A stretch of DNA of 64,000 nucleotides from Actinernus sp. WN-2022 (lineage: Eukaryota; Cnidaria; Anthozoa; Actiniaria; Actinernidae), in NCBI GenBank assembly GCA_030867875.1, contig JAOWCC010001501.1:22379036-22443035 (forward strand), written 5' to 3'. Position 1 is the stretch's first letter, and each line of letters starts with the position of its first letter. This document shows, in pieces, positions 29,001 to 41,145 of this stretch. The position numbers and the translations under genes were made by a program. The notes under the pieces are model-generated. The model searched no databases. It saw only the letters and a program-made list of their open reading frames with translations, and was not told the DNA's origin.

Positions 29001-32000
29001 GGTGCTTTACCATCATGGTATTAGTTTTTCTCTTTGATGAATTAAAAAAAAACGTGTTGTGTGTTGCAGTCGCACTGCAAGCTAAGCTACTCGTCACTTC
29101 CCACGGCAGTTAGAATACCCTACACTAGTTTTTACAGGGATTCAGTTGTAAGTCTGAATAGAATGAGGCAAAACAATGGAGAAGCTTCTGTTTCTTTTCA
29201 ATACACTTGGAGGAAACTGGTGGAAAAGGGTACGGGGCTAATGCCAGTGACGTAATCATGACGGCATAAAATACAAATGTACCTAATGACTATACTACAC
29301 CACTGTTCTTACCCCTATATGGCCACAGCACCCTGGAATCCTTCCCCCTCCTCTTTCCATTGTACATCTTGGCCATCTCATCCATGATGTGAGTCAACTC
29401 TGCTATCTCCTCGCTCTGCAGCTGTTACAAGAACATGAAAACCAACGTACATCAGAGACGTGAACGTGTTAAGCAATCATTGCACGAGGCCAAGCAAACT
29501 AATACTATCATATAACTGATAGCAAGATTTGATGACGTTTCACGGCGGTCCCTATTGTAAAAAAAAACAATAGCTTTTGCTGTGTAACAATAGGGACCGC
29601 CAAACCAAGTCATCAGATCCAAGATGGCAGAACCCAAAATGGCTCATACCCATGTCCAATGTTTCCAAAAACTAAAATATATTTTCCATTTTTTAACTTA
29701 TTTTCAACTTAAAGTGCCATGAAGCTTATTTTTTTATTTTAGATATCAATTCTACATCAAGTGAATAGTAGAATGGTACAATATATCTTGCTTTGAATGC
29801 TGTGCCGCTGAGTTAAGGAGGTTTTAATATCCAAAATGCTAATTACATGACGTCAGGGGAGGCATCAATTATTATACAATTTTTTTTGTTACAATTAAAC
29901 AAATTTTTAAAATTATCAGTATTATACCCATCGTTGAAATAAAATGATATTAGAAATTTGTTTTCTTATATCAGTAGAAACGCCCATTCACAACCACTAA
30001 GAAGTGATTGCAGATGCCTCCCCTGACGTCATGTAATTAGCATTTTGGATATTAAAACCTCCTTAACTCAGCGGCACAGCATTCAAAGCAAAATATATTT
30101 TACCATTCTACTATTCACATGATTTAGAATTGATATCTAAAATAAAAAAATAAGCTTCATAGGCACTTTAAACCATATTGCCGACTATTTAACAGCAACT
30201 TGTTCCAACAGACAGGGTTTCCTTTAAGTAAACAACGTGACATTCACATGGTACATATTTTACCCGATATACATGTATGCAAGCTCTTTTTGAATGCATT
30301 CCTCACCAGCAGAAAGGGTCAATCTCGGTTCTTGGAAGCTATCCACCCACCCCTCCCTTGGGCATATTGTGTAATAATGATTAAACATTAAATGTAGGCT
30401 GATGCAGGGGGGGTGGGTGGGGGAGGCATCAGTTGACCATTCTCATATGGCAGCCATGTTGGCTGAAACAATAGGTTTTGTAAGGTCAGCCTCGAACTGA
30501 GCAGTTTCAGAACGAGGTTAGATGCGCAAAAACAAAGGTTTTTTATCTGATATCACTCTACATGGCCCTCCATGTGAGAAGAATCAATACTAGTCTAATA
30601 TGGGACTTCAGTTGTCATGTTTTGGATTAGAGCGGATTTCAATTGAGTGTCAAAAGCAATCTGTGATTGCTTTCGTTTTGCGTTTGCTCAGTTTTCCTAT
30701 TGGGTGTGGAAAATGTTTTGTGATTGTCAGCTAATCAAGTGCTAAACTAAAACCAAACGTGTTTTGGTCCATCACGCCATTCAAGTTGTGTTTACTTTTC
30801 CTCGTGATTGGTACAAGTAAAACCAATCGTTAATTACTTCAGTTCGTGATTGGCTCATTGTGTTTTTACTTGCTCCTGATTGGTTCTGTGATTACTTTGG
30901 TTTTGGTTTTACGACACTCAATCGAAAACCGCTCTAACCACATCTATAAATCATAATCAGTTAGTTACCTTCTGTAGATAGATCTCGTCTGGACCTGTGA
31001 TATGAGTCACCAGTACATCCGCATACCCACCATCGCCTACCAGCACTGGGTCTTTGTAGCTACGCATCGGAAACAACGATTGACCTTCAATAAAATTACC
31101 AACGTTTTTTAGTTAAAGTGCCTATGAACCTTATTTTCTTATCATCAATATCGATTTTGCATCAAGTGAATAGCTTTACAATAGAATATTAATTATCTTT
31201 ATTTGAGTGTTTATGATAGTAAATGCCTCCTCTGGTGTCACATCACTACCATATTCGAAAGATACAGAACAGTAGTTTATACATAAGCAGTGCAAAACAT
31301 GGCAACGCACGCTCTGATTGGTTGATTAGCATGTGTTATTAGAGTACAGGGCCCAGTTGTTTGAATCCTGGACTAAACCCATAGTTTTGGTTCTCTCGGT
31401 AGAATGTATTTGTTTCCAAATCTAACAAGACAAGTAGAAAACTACTTGTTATTTCTCCTCTATGAACACGTTTTTAACCTCAAATCTGTAGTTTACACGT
31501 TAGCAAATCGAACTAAAGATTGCCCTTAGAGCGGTTTTCTGTTGAGTGTAGTAAAACCAAACGCAAATTACCCACAGCCAGCCAATCATAGGAGTGAGTA
31601 ATCACAAGTAACTCATAAATGGCTTCTCTGTGAGCCAATGACAAACCAAAGCAAAACCAAAACAATTTGCGTTTGGTTTTACTTTGGATTCTGATTGGTT
31701 GGTTTTCTTTCTCAGCCAATAGGAGAGCTTAGTAAACGCAAAACCAAAACACTTCCGACACTCAATTGAAATCCGCTCTAATCCTGGATTAGCTTAATCG
31801 GGCTTCGAACAACCGGGTCCTGATGACATTACGTTTCGCATGAAACCAGCGTCTCGTGGCACACTACTTTGTTCTCGTCACAATGTGACAAACAAATGAC
31901 ATCTATTTACAAAATATGTCATTTTTGCTGTGCATCTAACCTCTTATGGATCCACAGATGACGAGAATTGTGAAGAGAACAAAGAACGCCACGAGACGTA

Positions 32001-35000
32001 GTGAGTACCGTGACTGAAGTTCTCGTCAGGTTTTGATGTCATCTGTCTATCTACAAGAGGATAGACCCACGGAAAATGACATATATTTGTTTTATACGAT
32101 AATTAGCTAACTTTCCCAGCAATAGAATGGGAGTGCATTATTCTAATAGATAATGGCTACCGACTAATTAGAGCATGTGTTTTACCATGTTTATTGTATA
32201 ATTATGAAATGGATCGGTTGTAACTTACCTTCTATGTTGGGTTGCGAAGCTGGAGAAATGAACCGTGCAACCTCTAGAAATACCAGTGCATCTCTTACCG
32301 AAGCAGGTCTGTCATCATCATGAGTGGGCTCATCATTTTCGGGGCTCTTGAGATCCACGTAAAGTTTCCCTGTACGATGCCGTAAAACCTGCAGGGAGAA
32401 AGTAGAGATGAGTTGCGTAAAAGAACGGAGAATCGAGAGAAACACTGCCTACGATCCTGATAAAAAGGGTTGGGACACTTAGCTATTAACAAAAAACATT
32501 TTGTCACAGCAACCCCCCCCAATCAATGTTAATTTTTGTTTTGCTCAAAGTCATGATTTAGCATTACAACATTGATTGGAGGAAGGGAGGAGAGAGTACA
32601 TTAAAGTCTCGATCTGACTTCCTCAGTCTAAGGAGGTATGGTTTCAGTGAAAAGGAACCGAAAATATTTTAAAAGTAGTTGGGAGGTACACTTAGAGATG
32701 TAAATGTCGAAGTGGCAGAGACGAAGAAGGATAAAGGAATGATAATAGCAGGTGTTGGAGGTGGGGTGGAGGATAATAGAGTTAGGGTAAAGATGAAGGC
32801 AAAGGAAAGGATTTGAGGTTGGAACTAGACATTGAGACAGAAGTCCTTTGAGATAAAGTTTACATGATAGTTGCCAAGGTCGACATGGCAAAGAAAAGAT
32901 CTCATCTTGGAAAAATCCAAGATAAGATCTAGATGGAGGTTGAAAAGAATCAGTGTAAGTGAAGGCCAACGTTGACTATGAAATGAAGACAGGGCAGAGC
33001 AGGACAAGAGACAGAGAACAGCAGCAATACATACTCACAGTCATTAGTAGTGGTTTGTCTCCTGTAAGGCTGCCAAATGCCTTCACAGCTTTTGAAGGCC
33101 ATGCCTCCTCCTTTGTATAAAAAAAATGACAAAACATTTGCTCAAATATACCGCGGTATAGGCGAATCTTTGTTTACGTTTGTTTCTCATTACCATACAT
33201 CAAACTTAAAACGACGTACATACAAACAAACAGAGTCCATAATTCGAAAGAGATGGTCGCACTTAATAATCACCGAAAATTTGAGTGATACGATAAATAT
33301 ATTTTGAGGAATAAGCATTTTAAAATCTCATAATTTACAAAGAATGTATGGCTGTAAGCAACTCTTGCCACCCAGCTCATTTTACAGGTTTGGAAAGTCA
33401 ATTTCTCCTTAAATATTTAACATATCAATCTCAAATTTTTGGTGATTACTAAATTTAAAATTCTCCTTCAACTGTTGAGTCTGTTTGTTTGCAGCTTGAA
33501 GTTGAATTTATGCTAATGAGGCAAACATGTAAACAATGTGTGTGGGTAGGGGATGTTTACCTGGAAAGGTGGAACAATATCCTTAAGGGAACAACACACA
33601 GCCAAGTCTGGAACCTCGAGAAATTGACGTGGCATCTTGCACAGCCTGAAAGAAAAAAAACATTAGTCCACTACGAATTTAACTTGTCTATAATAATTTA
33701 TTTAGGATTTCAACCGCCTCCCGGTTAGCTCAGTGGTTAAGCCCCAGTCTCTCCCGGTTAGCTCAGTGGTTAAGCCCCAGTCCCTCCCGGTTAGCTCAGT
33801 GGTTAAGCTCCAGTCTGTCGTGCGGGAGGTCGTGGATTCAAACCACGGCCGGACCAACACTCAGGGTCTTAAAATAACCGAGTAGAAGGTGCTGCCTTTG
33901 TAAAACAATCTTGTTCTCGAAATGCAAATGGTTGGACCTCCACGTCTTCTCGGATAAGGACGTAAAATTGTAGGTCTTACGTCAGCCTCAAGTTTATCAG
34001 TCTCGCCAGACTATCACAAGTTACTGACGTTAAATGAAGTTGCTTTACTTTACTTTACAGTATTTCGTATTTCAATCTTTATTAATACTCCACTGACATG
34101 GTCTTATTTCCCTATTGCACATACGATTTATTTAGAAACGCATCCATAGTTCCACATTCACATAATTAGCTCCATTCCTCTTAGTTGTTAGATACTGTTG
34201 CTGTCTCACAATATGCTTGTTTTTACATGGGAAAATAAACGTGGCAGAGAATGCCGAGTTCAGTGATGCTATTCGTCACACTATTATGATATTGATTTGA
34301 TCTTTTGCTGAATTTTTGAAATCTTTCCAAAGAACTCAAGTTCGTGTTCTCATCTTGTGATGGGTAAACCCTAGATCATACATCTATCAATAGCCAAGAA
34401 ATACTCAGGATAATATGGCCGTCACCTTGGTGGTACCTAGATCATACATCGATCAGGATAGCCAAGAAATACTCAGGATAATATGGCCATCACCTTGGTG
34501 GTACCTAGATCATACATCGATCAGGATAGCCAAGAAATACTCAGGATAATGTGGCCGTCACCTTGGTGGTACCTAGATCATACATCTATCAGGATAGCCA
34601 AGAAATACTCAGGATAATGTGGCCGTCACCTTGGTGGTACCTAGATCATACATCTATCAGGATAGCCAAGAAATACTCAGGATAATGTGGCCGTCACCTT
34701 GGTGGTACCTAGATCATACATCTATCAGGATAGCCAAGAAATACTCAGGATAATGTGGCCGTCACCTTGGTGGTACCTAGATCATACATCTATCAGGATA
34801 GCCAAGAAATACTCAGGATAACATGGCCGTCACCTTGGTGGTACCTAGATCATACATCTATCAGGATAGCCAAGAAATACTCAGGATAATGTGGCCGTCA
34901 CCTTGGTGGTACCTAGATCATACATCTATCAGGATAGCCAAGAAATACTCAGGATAATGTGGCCGTCACCTTGGTAGTACTTAGATCATACCCTCTAGAA

Positions 35001-38000
35001 GGACGAAAAGTCACATGCACTAACCCTAAACTGGGGCGAATCCAGGGGGTTCGGGGGGTTACATTGAACCCCCCTTTCTCTTGCTCGCTTACAACAGACA
35101 ACAAAGAAATTACCAAATATTTTGGCGCTTGCGTATATCGAACGCCCTCACACAGGATCCTGGATCCTCCCCAGCTAAATCCCTAACCCAAACTATAAAA
35201 CTTACCATTTCAAAACGTTCAGAGGTAAACTATGAATTCTCACTGGCCTAGGGTTGCTATTCATAGGTAAAACAAGTTCCTAGAGCATTGTATGCTTTCT
35301 GATTGGTCTGAATTGTTTTCAATTGACAGGTATGGAACTACAAAGGTGAGATCCCTACCATGATCCAAATGCACAGTATTTGTATTTATAATCCAGGCCA
35401 AATACTTTCTCTGCTGCCTGACTGGCACATTGCATCATGTGACCCAATAACCGTGCTCCACTAGATGGCAGTTATCAGTGCTTATAAACCATCAAATATT
35501 TTCTCTTGTGCGTGATTGGTGGTTGAATGCGTAACGTGACCCGATATTTTCTCTCCGTGAGCGGGAAATGTCAGCGAATACACCATAAGCGTGCGTCAAA
35601 TAAAATATTTGAAGGATGATAACAACAATAACCTACATTGTGACGTCGAAATCTGCCCTGATATTTGTCCTTTGGAACTGTTCTCTTCTCGGATCAGATA
35701 ATGTCCGTGGACAAAATATCAGGGCATACTTCGATGCCACAAATAGGTTATTGTATTTATATTTTCACACCATAATGTTCTTGATAAAACTTACCTCATT
35801 AATGGAATCCACTCAGAGTTGCCATAGTCAATGTAGGTCGCCTCAATACACAGACCGTTATCTATGGTGGGTAATGCACTGGGGTGCCTGGGAGAGTATA
35901 TAGCAGTAACACGGGCCCTGTACCACTGGTTATCTGCTGTGAACTGTGCACATACCATGTCACCTGTATACCATCAATAATAACATATTCAATTACCTAA
36001 ATACCTGCATACGCCATACTTTTTTGGAAAAAAAGGGCCAACGTTGAGGATGTGGCTTAGACATGGGTACAAGCACATTATATATGATATATTAATATAC
36101 TCAACAAAATATCTGGATTCTAATTGGTCAATAATGCATGCATAAAAAGTTTTTTTTACAACAACCGCCAATTTTCTTGCAATCTGATTGGCTAATTTTC
36201 ATATGCAATATTTTAACAGACGCGCGGCCGGCTTTTGTCTCGAAGCAGGATTTGCAGAGCTAGATTTGTGAATCCAGGTTGTGTATACATCTGTTCCAAA
36301 AAGCAAGGAAATGAGGATTTTAAAAGCATTTCATCACTGGGAAAAGTTAATCGGTGAGTCAACTTCCATGTGTGGTGCCATTTGCCAAAATGTGAGCTTT
36401 CTCTCGAGTCAAACAAAGCATTTTCGGCTAATTTGTGATCGACATTGTGACAAGTTCGACCGAGTACTGAGAAATGGTCTTGAATTAAATACATAATCTT
36501 CTAGTTCGTTCGTTCTTCAGTAGAAACAAACAGTTTAGAGTAGCTTAGGTATTTTTTATAGAGTTCGGGAAAGCATAAAGACGTGTTTACATTTTGGACT
36601 TTTCGACTCGAAAGGCAGTTTGTACACACTCGTTTGAAGCTAAAAGTGTTTTGTTGTTGTAAAATTGACTATTTAGTTTGTTGTTGTTGTAAAAAAAAAA
36701 AATTGAAGTCAGTTTTTTTTGTGCCTGTCCTAATATTGACAATGATTTTCGTCATAACATGGCCAAAATAGCTGCGGATCAACTAGGCAATCCACAGCTA
36801 TTTTTACCATGTTATGACGAAAATCATTGTCAATATTAGGACAGACACATAAAAAACTAACTTCAATTTGTTAAATTGAGTGCACTGTTGAATGCTCTAA
36901 ACAAATGTTTGCTCAGTATATTATAAACAAACAATTGCATGAACTGCTCGTGCTATACTCGATTTATAGGCACCGAGTGATATTTTGAAAATTCTCAAAT
37001 GATTAATTATTAATTCTGAAAAAAGAAACCTACTTTCCTTAATTGTTTGAGAATCAAATCAATATACATCATAAACATGAGTGCCCAGCCTCCCTTGAGG
37101 GAGGGGGGAGAGGGGACAGGTACTGGTCATCATAACTCACCCACACTGACTTCCATCACCAAGTCATCTACATCAATAGTATCACTGTACAATTTGATGG
37201 AATTCATCATAGCATTGAGTTGCTCCAGCTCAGCCAATCTCTGTACCATGAAATGGCAGGGATCTCTAATGTGTGTCACTTGCACCAACTCATGTCGATC
37301 TGCACATCATAATCAGTTTTGTTAGTTTCGTTATTCTGTTGTCATTAGCTGTAGTGGTACAATATGTTACACACTAAGGTATCAGCGATTTACCAAGTAA
37401 AATTATGACCCATGGATAATTCTCTCTTGGGTTTCTTTGTAACAGTGGGAAATGCAGTCATGCTCACTATGGTAAAACACCAGGTTAACAAACAATGCAT
37501 GGAGTTCTTGACATAAAATTTATTTAACTCTGCCTATCAAATGTGTGTATTTCATTGGCTAAGCCATCTTGGGAATTCAAAAATCTAGCACCACTGTAGT
37601 GAGCTTGGGAAATGTGCTCTTCTTTGTTCTTTTTGATGTCTTCATTTTCAATGAGGGAAACTTAGCTTTGAATTTTATGGTTACACATTACTTACCATGA
37701 CTGTGTTCAACTGACAGTATTCCGGAATAAGAATAAGAATACACAGAATGATCACATGTATCGGGAGCATTGTAAGCCACAAGAATGCAACCTGAATATC
37801 ATATGTCAGCAAGTTATATTGTAGCTTACAGTGCAAAATGTGCCTGAACCAGTGATTTCCACAGACTATTCCATCTATTCTTATTCTGGAATACGGTCAA
37901 TCGAATGCAGCGTTAAAATGCCGATAAGTTTGTTGTCTCACCAGTTGTTGTGGATTCCAAAACATCTTAACAACAAAGACTAGTCTAGAATTGGCAAGAT

Positions 38001-41000
38001 CGGGCAAGATATGGAAAAAATAAGGCTTTATATGTAACAGATCAAAAATACATATATTTTGTAACATTAATATCGATTCTACACCAAGTGAATAGGTAAA
38101 TAATTCCTGATTTGAGTGCAGCACCTGTGAGTGAAAGAGGGTTTATATCTCCAAAATGCCACTGATGTGACATCAATTAATGTGCATTTACAATTTACCT
38201 ATTCACTTGAATACAATTTGACCTTATAGACACTTTAACTAACTATAACTTGTAAGGCATTTTAACACCACATTCTTCCTGTAACATCTACACAACATCT
38301 AACTGTCATAACTTCATTTTACCACTCACAAGGAATGCTAAGAAGTTTAGCAGCAGCGATGTTCCTTGGGATGCTACTAGGGCTTCCTGGAACATCATCC
38401 TCTGCTGCATTCTGTTGTGCTTCTTGTTGCTGTTCCTCATCAGAGTTTTCCTGCAGGTCCGCTTCACTGATTTCTGAAAGCTTCTTTAGCTCAAGCCTTT
38501 AATGTAAAGAAAAGAAGAGCATATTGTGGAGATTCAGGATATTGTATTCTTTAGTTTTCACACAATTACCATTGGCTGGAGTATGATGACTTACAGTGAT
38601 TCTCAGTCACACATGTCTTTCTTAGAATTTTGTCTCAATGAAAAAGTTGTGTTCTGGTGGACACCAATCAAGCAAAACATGTTGGAACTTGAAAACATGT
38701 GGGGAAATGAGTTCTTCAAAGGCTTGAAAAAGGCACCATCAAGTTTTGTATCATCAGCTCTGTTCTTTGACTTCTTTACTATGATCTGGATTCAAAATTG
38801 ATTAATGTTGCTTATTTTCTAGAAGCAAGGAAAATATAATTTGTATACAGTCCATAAACACTTTTGTCATAGTTGGACCAATGAGAAGAACGTGAAACTA
38901 ATGATTGACATCCACCAAAACATTATTACTCCGTCAAGACAAAATTATAAAACGGCATGTGTGACTGAGAATCACTGTAAAGAATTAATATTAAAATGAC
39001 TTCTTGGGGGAGATGGGAACAGAACTAGAGTGTAGGCTATGATGACGATGACTATGATGATGATGCTGACGATGATGCTGACGATGATGCTGACGATGAT
39101 GCTGACGATGATGCTGACAGCATAATAATAAATAATGATATATAATAAATATGTTTGTTTTGACCCTTTTGTCAGACTATTCAGAGTTACAGAAAAAGAA
39201 ACTGAACATGGAAATAATTATAACACCATCTGAAACAGGACACATTAAAATAAATATATTGAATTCAATATCTAACACATTTGAAGAGGTGAATGCAAGA
39301 AAGATTAAGTGACAACAGATCAAATTCCAAATTCTCCTTTACCTTCTTTGTTTTGTAAGGGAGAATTGAGAACTTGATCGGTCATCACTTAACTCTTTCT
39401 TGCGCTCACCCCTTCATTTGATATTAAAATATTATAATTATACCATCAGGACACAGTTCCTAAAAGCCTGATTAATCTAATCCAGGATTAAGAGCAAGAT
39501 TAAGAGCTAGTGTTGGAGTTCTGGCGGCTACATGATATTGTACTTCCACCTACTTCTTCTGCTGGTTACCAACTTCATTTTGCTAACTTCTAGTATTGAT
39601 ACAGCAACTTTTAATACCTTTGATGCCTATTTTCCATACATTATTATTTATCTACATGTATATATCAATCCTGACCTATTGACCACCATGATTTATTTTC
39701 TATTTATGTACCTAAAATTTATACTATAACATGTAAGCAGTGACCAACTCGAAAGCTTTACAGCTATTTTGGTCACTGCACACTGATCACTTTTTTTCTT
39801 TTGTTACTTACAATATATACCTATCTATCTTATATAACTGGTCTTATATTGTCTCTTATCCCTGTATTCTTGAATCAGTGTAAAATAAAATGAAACTTGA
39901 AACTTTCAAAATTATTGAAATAACTTTAAGGGTAATCTTTAGTTTGATTTACAACTCATTGACTACTGATTTGGGATTAAAAACTTATTGTTTGATGAGG
40001 AATAAGTAGTTACTGTACCTACATGTATCTACTTGTAACTCTTGAATAAGGAAACAACTTTTACCAAGAGAACCAAAATCAGCAGTTAAAATTTAATCCT
40101 GGATGAACGATAATCAGGGTAAAGGAACTCAGGCCAGATGTTCAATCATGAATATTTTACTTGCTTTCCATGGTGGTTAGCATACCTCAATCGACTTTAG
40201 TTGATTATACCAATGAATATTTTAAGATGACAGACCATACGAATTTAGCTTTCTACATCACCTGAGATCCCTAATTTCCTTCACTTTTCCATATGATGAG
40301 ATAGATTCCAGATCTTTTCTGTCATATGAAAATCTGGGGAGAAGAGTAGCAAGGCATTTCCATAATTACAGGCATTTCCATAATTACAGGCATTTCTATA
40401 ATTACAGGCATTTCATATTTATTCGCTTTTTAATAGTGAGTAACAATTTGTCTACAAACAGGATCACTAGTAAGTAAAAGTCTATAATTTAACGTTACTC
40501 AAGGTAGCTAATTCAGGCTTAGTAATTACCGACTGCTCTTCCGGGAGGCCAATGGTGCACAACTTTTCCCCCATCTCTTACAGAGCTCCCAATTAAGGGA
40601 ATGCAAAGCTATACAAGCTATTCGGATCAGAGAAGAGTTGATAGAGATGTGTCAGCCCATGGCAGGAATTGAACTCGGGACTACATGCTCACACACACCT
40701 AATGGCACTCAACGGCAGCAGAATGTAAAAGGTGTTAATTTTCTATTCTCATAATTTCATTTGTTGATACTCATACATAGAAAACCAGCAATGTAATATC
40801 TTTTCATTAGATAACTAACCTCTTTTTACCGTTTCAATTTAGTTTTGATCAAACTATCGTATTTGATCATACTGTATTTGGGGAAAGTTCTGAAATTTGT
40901 GATTAAAAGATCTTTAGTCTTCCTCCTTTCCTTATTGGCTGGATGGTGTTTACTTCAAGTTTGTACAGTAAAATTATATTTGTAAATTTGGCTAATGTAG

Positions 41001-41112
41001 ACATCTATTCAAGCAAAATCATATTTGGGATCATCTGCTCATTACTGCATCCTATTGTATTTTGCCCCTCTTCCCCCTCCCTCCTCCCTCCTCCCTCCTC
41101 CCTCCTCCCTCC

Positions 41113-41145
<33 letters not shown>

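Noticed and set aside
35616..36496. Short ORFs at 35616-35903 and 36213-36496
   Set aside because: The first overlaps a hairpin MITE and the antisense of a Tudor exon; the second shows no family features or splice support.
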